A DNA stretch of 9,426 bases from Sulfurospirillum sp. UBA6790 (GTDB taxonomy: Bacteria > Campylobacterota > Campylobacteria > Campylobacterales > Sulfurospirillaceae). The stretch covers positions 1-9,426 of the forward strand of contig DKFS01000084.1 in assembly GCA_002452855.1 (NCBI GenBank), given 5' to 3'. A program made the position numbers and the translations under genes. Below, one piece after another: positions 7,343-9,426 of the stretch (its first letter is position 1; each line of letters opens with the position of its first letter). Below the pieces are notes generated by a model that had not been told where the DNA came from, ran no database searches, and worked only from the letters and a program-made list of their open reading frames with translations.

Positions 7343-7371
7343 ATCGTTATATACTTTTACTATATAAGGAA
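7343..7371. promoter_or_regulatory. ModE-like operator B overlapping the modE ribosome binding site
   Basis: The left arm ATCGTTATATA (7343-7353) fits the E. coli ModE half-site ATCGnTATATA at every position. After a seven-base spacer the right arm TATATAAGGAA (7361-7371) matches the inverted half-site at 9 of 11 positions. Its two departures fall where the sequence must also serve as the Shine-Dalgarno AAGGAAG (7366-7372), four bases from the modE ATG. Spacer length equals that of operator A, and the centres are 60 bp apart. This supports autoregulation of the operon by ModE-molybdate. Confidence 0.7.
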
Positions 7372-7376
7372 GAAGC

Positions 7377-8156
7377 ATGGAAGGTATCTCTACTGGATTG
7401 ATGAGCTTTGATAAGCCTGCACTTCTTGAAAAACGTGTCAAATTATTGGAAGCCATCGCCATTACAGGTTCTATTAGCAGCGCTGCAAAAATGGTAGGAC
7501 TCAGCTATAAGGCGGCATGGGAAGCGGTAGATACCATGAACAATCTCTCCAATAAACCTTTAGTTGTGCGTATAACAGGAGGAAGTGGCGGCGGTGGAAC
7601 AACATTAACCCCCCTTGGGACAGAAGTTGTTGCCAATTACGCCATTTTAAAAAAAGAGTATGAGCGGTTTTTAGCCAGACTCTCTGATGTGAGCAATTTT
7701 GAGATGCATTCGCTCAAACACATACAAAGGATTGCTATGCAAATCAGTGCGCGAAATCAGCTGATGGGTAAAATCGGCGAGATTAAACAGGCAAAAGTCA
7801 ATGCAGAGGTGAGCATTGTGCTCAAAAGTGGTGTCGTGCTTGTTTCTACGATTACCAATAGTGCTGTTGAGGAGTTGGGTTTACATATTGGGGATGAAGT
7901 GGTCGGTATCATTAAAGCTTCATCGGTTCTCATTTCCAATGCTCTTGATGTCGCAACCAGTGCTCGCAATAAATTAGCAGGTGTCGTTACCGACATTAAA
8001 CTCGGTGAGGTCAATGCACAAGTCAGCATTGATATCGGTCAAAATGATGTTGTCGTTGCAACCATTACTACGGACTCTGTTAGAAACCTAGGCCTTAGTA
8101 TTGGGTGTCGTGTGTGTGCGATTATTAAATCCAGTAGTATCTTAATCGGAAAATAA
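7377..8156 (+). CDS. modE: Molybdate-responsive transcriptional regulator ModE with two Mop domains
   Basis: Cytoplasmic DNA-binding regulator that senses molybdate (and usually tungstate) and represses molybdate uptake genes. Its 259 residues match full-length E. coli ModE (about 262). The N-terminal winged helix-turn-helix covers about 15-100, with GSISSAAKMVGLSYKAAWEA as the helix-turn-helix and a glycine-rich wing (GGSGGGG, 68-74) before TTLTPLGTEV. Two tandem Mop domains follow at about 122-187 and 193-258. Each begins with the oxyanion-binding motif SARN (124-127 and 195-198) and ends with an IIKASSVLI/IIKSSSILI block supplying the conserved lysine. The start at 7377 is set by AAGGAAG four bases upstream; Met9 lacks one. 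It is first in the operon, ten bases before modA. Many Campylobacterota relatives carry shorter ModE forms, so the complete two-Mop version is notable. Confidence 0.93.
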   Translation: MEGISTGLMSFDKPALLEKRVKLLEAIAITGSISSAAKMVGLSYKAAWEAVDTMNNLSNKPLVVRITGGSGGGGTTLTPLGTEVVANYAILKKEYERFLARLSDVSNFEMHSLKHIQRIAMQISARNQLMGKIGEIKQAKVNAEVSIVLKSGVVLVSTITNSAVEELGLHIGDEVVGIIKASSVLISNALDVATSARNKLAGVVTDIKLGEVNAQVSIDIGQNDVVVATITTDSVRNLGLSIGCRVCAIIKSSSILIGK

Positions 8157-8166
8157 AGGAGTTATC

Positions 8167-8919
8167 ATGTTAAAACTGTTTATCAGTAGTCTTGTATTGT
8201 CTGTTTCCTTGCTTGCAGGGGAGATTAGTATCGCTGTGGCGGCCAATATGACCGATGCGATAGAAGTGCTCAAAGGTGAATTTGCCAAAACAAACCCAAA
8301 CACTAAAATCAATACGGTTTTAGGTTCGAGTGGAAAATTAACGGCTCAAATGAAAAATGGTGCACCGTTTGATCTTTTCTTTAGTGCCGATATGAAATTT
8401 CCAGAAGCTTTGTACGCTGAAAAATTAGCTGTGACAAAGCCTGTGGTTTATGCAAGTGGGGCATTGGCTATGATGAGTGTCAAAGGTCTTGATTTGAGTA
8501 AAGGATTGAGTATCTTAACCGACGCCAAAGTGGGTAAAGTTGCTATCGCAAATCCAAAAACAGCTCCGTATGGAACGGCGACTGTGGAAGCGTTTAAAAA
8601 TGCCAAAGTCTATGATGCCATCGAATCTAAGTTGGTCTTTGGTGAGAGTATTTCTCAAACCGTACAATTTGCAACAACGGCAGCCGATGTTGGTTTTGTA
8701 AATAAATCAGCATTTTACAGCGACAAAATGAAAGCCTATAAAGAAGGAAAAGAGTGGGTAAGCGTTGATCCAAAACTTTACACACCTATTGCTCAAGGAG
8801 TTGTTGTTTTAAAACAAGCGCAAAACAATGCGGAAGCAAAAGCATTCTATGATTTTGTTCTCACCAATGCTAAAGCAAAAGCAATTCTAAAAGATTTTGG
8901 ATATATCGTCAATGACTAA
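8167..8919 (+). CDS. modA: Molybdate ABC transporter periplasmic substrate-binding protein
   Basis: Captures molybdate (often also tungstate) in the periplasm and delivers it to ModB. The 250-residue product begins with a signal peptide (MLKLFISSLVLSVSLLAG), probably cleaved near residue 17-19; there is no lipobox cysteine. ModA signatures are AVAANMTDAI (23-32), VLGSSGKLTAQ (51-61, with the oxyanion-contacting Ser54/Ser55), GAPFDLFFSADM (65-76), IANPKTAPYGTAT (127-139), and VGFVNKS (175-181) from the hinge and second lobe. TupA-type tungstate proteins have different motifs, so ModA is favoured. AAGGAG (8156-8161), five bases before the ATG and overlapping the modE stop codon, fixes the start. 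The gene end overlaps the next gene by 8 bp. Confidence 0.95.
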   Translation: MLKLFISSLVLSVSLLAGEISIAVAANMTDAIEVLKGEFAKTNPNTKINTVLGSSGKLTAQMKNGAPFDLFFSADMKFPEALYAEKLAVTKPVVYASGALAMMSVKGLDLSKGLSILTDAKVGKVAIANPKTAPYGTATVEAFKNAKVYDAIESKLVFGESISQTVQFATTAADVGFVNKSAFYSDKMKAYKEGKEWVSVDPKLYTPIAQGVVVLKQAQNNAEAKAFYDFVLTNAKAKAILKDFGYIVND

Positions 8920-9313
8920 GCTTCAAGCTGTTGTAACCCATATTGAGGGAGAGCAAAACCTTCACATCATTAGTTTTGATTGTGAAGGGACTCCTTTAAA
9001 AATGATGGGACTTGATTTGCCAAAGGGATTACATGTAAAAAGCCATGTAACCCTTGGCGTTAAGCCTTCACATGTCGCTTTGGCAAAAGATTTGAGTGGC
9101 GCATTGAGCTATTCTAATCAACTGCAAGCGACGATTGAACGCATTGAAAATGGGAAATTATTAAGCAGTATTGTTTTACATGTAAAAGGTCAAACACTTC
9201 AAAGTTTTATTACATGTGCTTCAGCCAAACGTATGAATTTGAGTGTGGGTGATGAGGTTACCATTTTAATTAAAGCCAGCGAATTGTTTGTTTTAGAGGT
9301 GCACGATGTTTGA
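8912..9313 (+). CDS. Free-standing tandem TOBE/Mop-domain protein of the molybdate operon
   Basis: This 133-residue cytoplasmic protein is made of two TOBE/Mop-like units. The first (about 3-60: KLQAVVTHIEG, then VTLGVKPSHVALAK) resembles the C-terminal TOBE of ABC ATPases, where a GVRPEHV-like motif is usual. The second (about 68-131: NQLQATIERIENGKLLS, then MNLSVGDEVTILIKASEL) is a Mop domain with the IKAS lysine block. The canonical SARN oxyanion motif is absent; SYSNQ stands in its place. Together they look like the regulatory tail of ModC as a separate polypeptide. It may bind molybdate or regulate or store it; the function is inferred. ATG 8912 overlaps the modA stop (ATGACTAA) and is preferred over an in-frame TTG at 8897, which lies deeper in modA. 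It ends 8 bp inside modB. Confidence 0.85.
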   Translation: MTKLQAVVTHIEGEQNLHIISFDCEGTPLKMMGLDLPKGLHVKSHVTLGVKPSHVALAKDLSGALSYSNQLQATIERIENGKLLSSIVLHVKGQTLQSFITCASAKRMNLSVGDEVTILIKASELFVLEVHDV

Positions 9314-9426
9314 AAAATTTTCACATCTTGAATTCACACCATTTCTGATTTCATTTAAATTGGCGATTATCACAACCACAATTTTGTTTATCGTTTCCCT
9401 TTTTTTAGCATGGTCGCTTTCGCAAA
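9306..9426 (+). CDS. modB: Molybdate ABC transporter permease ModB (partial, N-terminus only)
   Basis: Inner-membrane permease that would pair with a ModC ATPase to import molybdate delivered by ModA. Only 40 codons are visible before the right edge. They read MFEKFSHLEFTPFLISFKLA, followed by a hydrophobic helix (about 20-35) and LAWSLS. The pattern PFxxSxKLAxxTT then LAW is typical of the start of ModB proteins. The start is supported by AGAGG at 9295-9299, six bases upstream, and by the 8-bp overlap with the TOBE gene, suggesting coupled translation. The identification rests on this short N-terminus plus position after modA. Confidence 0.87.
   Translation, partial: MFEKFSHLEFTPFLISFKLAIITTTILFIVSLFLAWSLSQ

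Noticed and set aside
7743..8154. Internal duplication in modE
   Set aside because: The two similar halves are the normal pair of Mop domains of full-length ModE, not a recent or unusual repeat.
8897..8911. TTG start five codons upstream for the TOBE protein
   Set aside because: The ATG at 8912 gives the common short stop/start overlap and begins right at the domain; the TTG adds only five residues of modA-overlapping sequence.
1..9426. Mobile element, phage, CRISPR, toxin-antitoxin or defence genes
   Set aside because: I saw no transposase, integrase, regular repeat array, tRNA or defence-like protein on either strand; every sizeable gene fits a known transport, biosynthesis, cell-wall or regulatory family.

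Overview
The window looks like chromosomal DNA of a Campylobacterota (epsilonproteobacterial) species, most like Sulfurospirillum or a close relative. This is judged from the fairly low GC content, the lysine- and isoleucine-rich proteins, the tightly overlapping genes, and a molybdate locus that has a two-Mop-domain ModE next to a free-standing TOBE/Mop protein. The genus is an inference; no rRNA or other strict marker is present. All stretches longer than about 300 bases are coding.

Left part (1-5371, minus strand): a three-gene tripartite efflux operon, read leftwards in the order outer-membrane factor lipoprotein, membrane fusion protein, RND inner-membrane pump. The genes overlap by 11 bp and 1 bp, so they are probably translationally coupled. 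The pump gene runs off the left edge, and roughly its last tenth is missing. The substrate cannot be read from the sequence.

Middle (5372-7160): a 100-bp divergent promoter region, containing a perfect TAACGC/GCGTTA inverted repeat, separates the efflux operon from proC (pyrroline-5-carboxylate reductase, plus strand). proC converges on a minus-strand D-alanyl-D-alanine carboxypeptidase gene of the PBP5/DacA type. A strong hairpin between the two overlaps the carboxypeptidase stop codon and probably terminates both genes.

Right part (7161-9426, plus strand): a 216-bp divergent intergenic region, then a molybdate uptake operon: modE (regulator), modA (periplasmic binding protein), a small two-domain TOBE/Mop protein, and the start of modB (permease), cut by the right edge. 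The leader holds two ModE-like palindromes with the same geometry. One reaches the -10 box and the other overlaps the modE ribosome binding site, which suggests autoregulation of the operon by molybdate-bound ModE. ModA would capture molybdate, ModB with a ModC lying outside the window would import it, and the Mop proteins would sense or buffer it.

No mobile element, CRISPR array, tRNA or rRNA was seen. The window is mostly conserved housekeeping and transport genes. The points most worth a second look are the twin operators of the mod operon, the detached TOBE protein, and two unexplained palindromes in divergent promoter regions.
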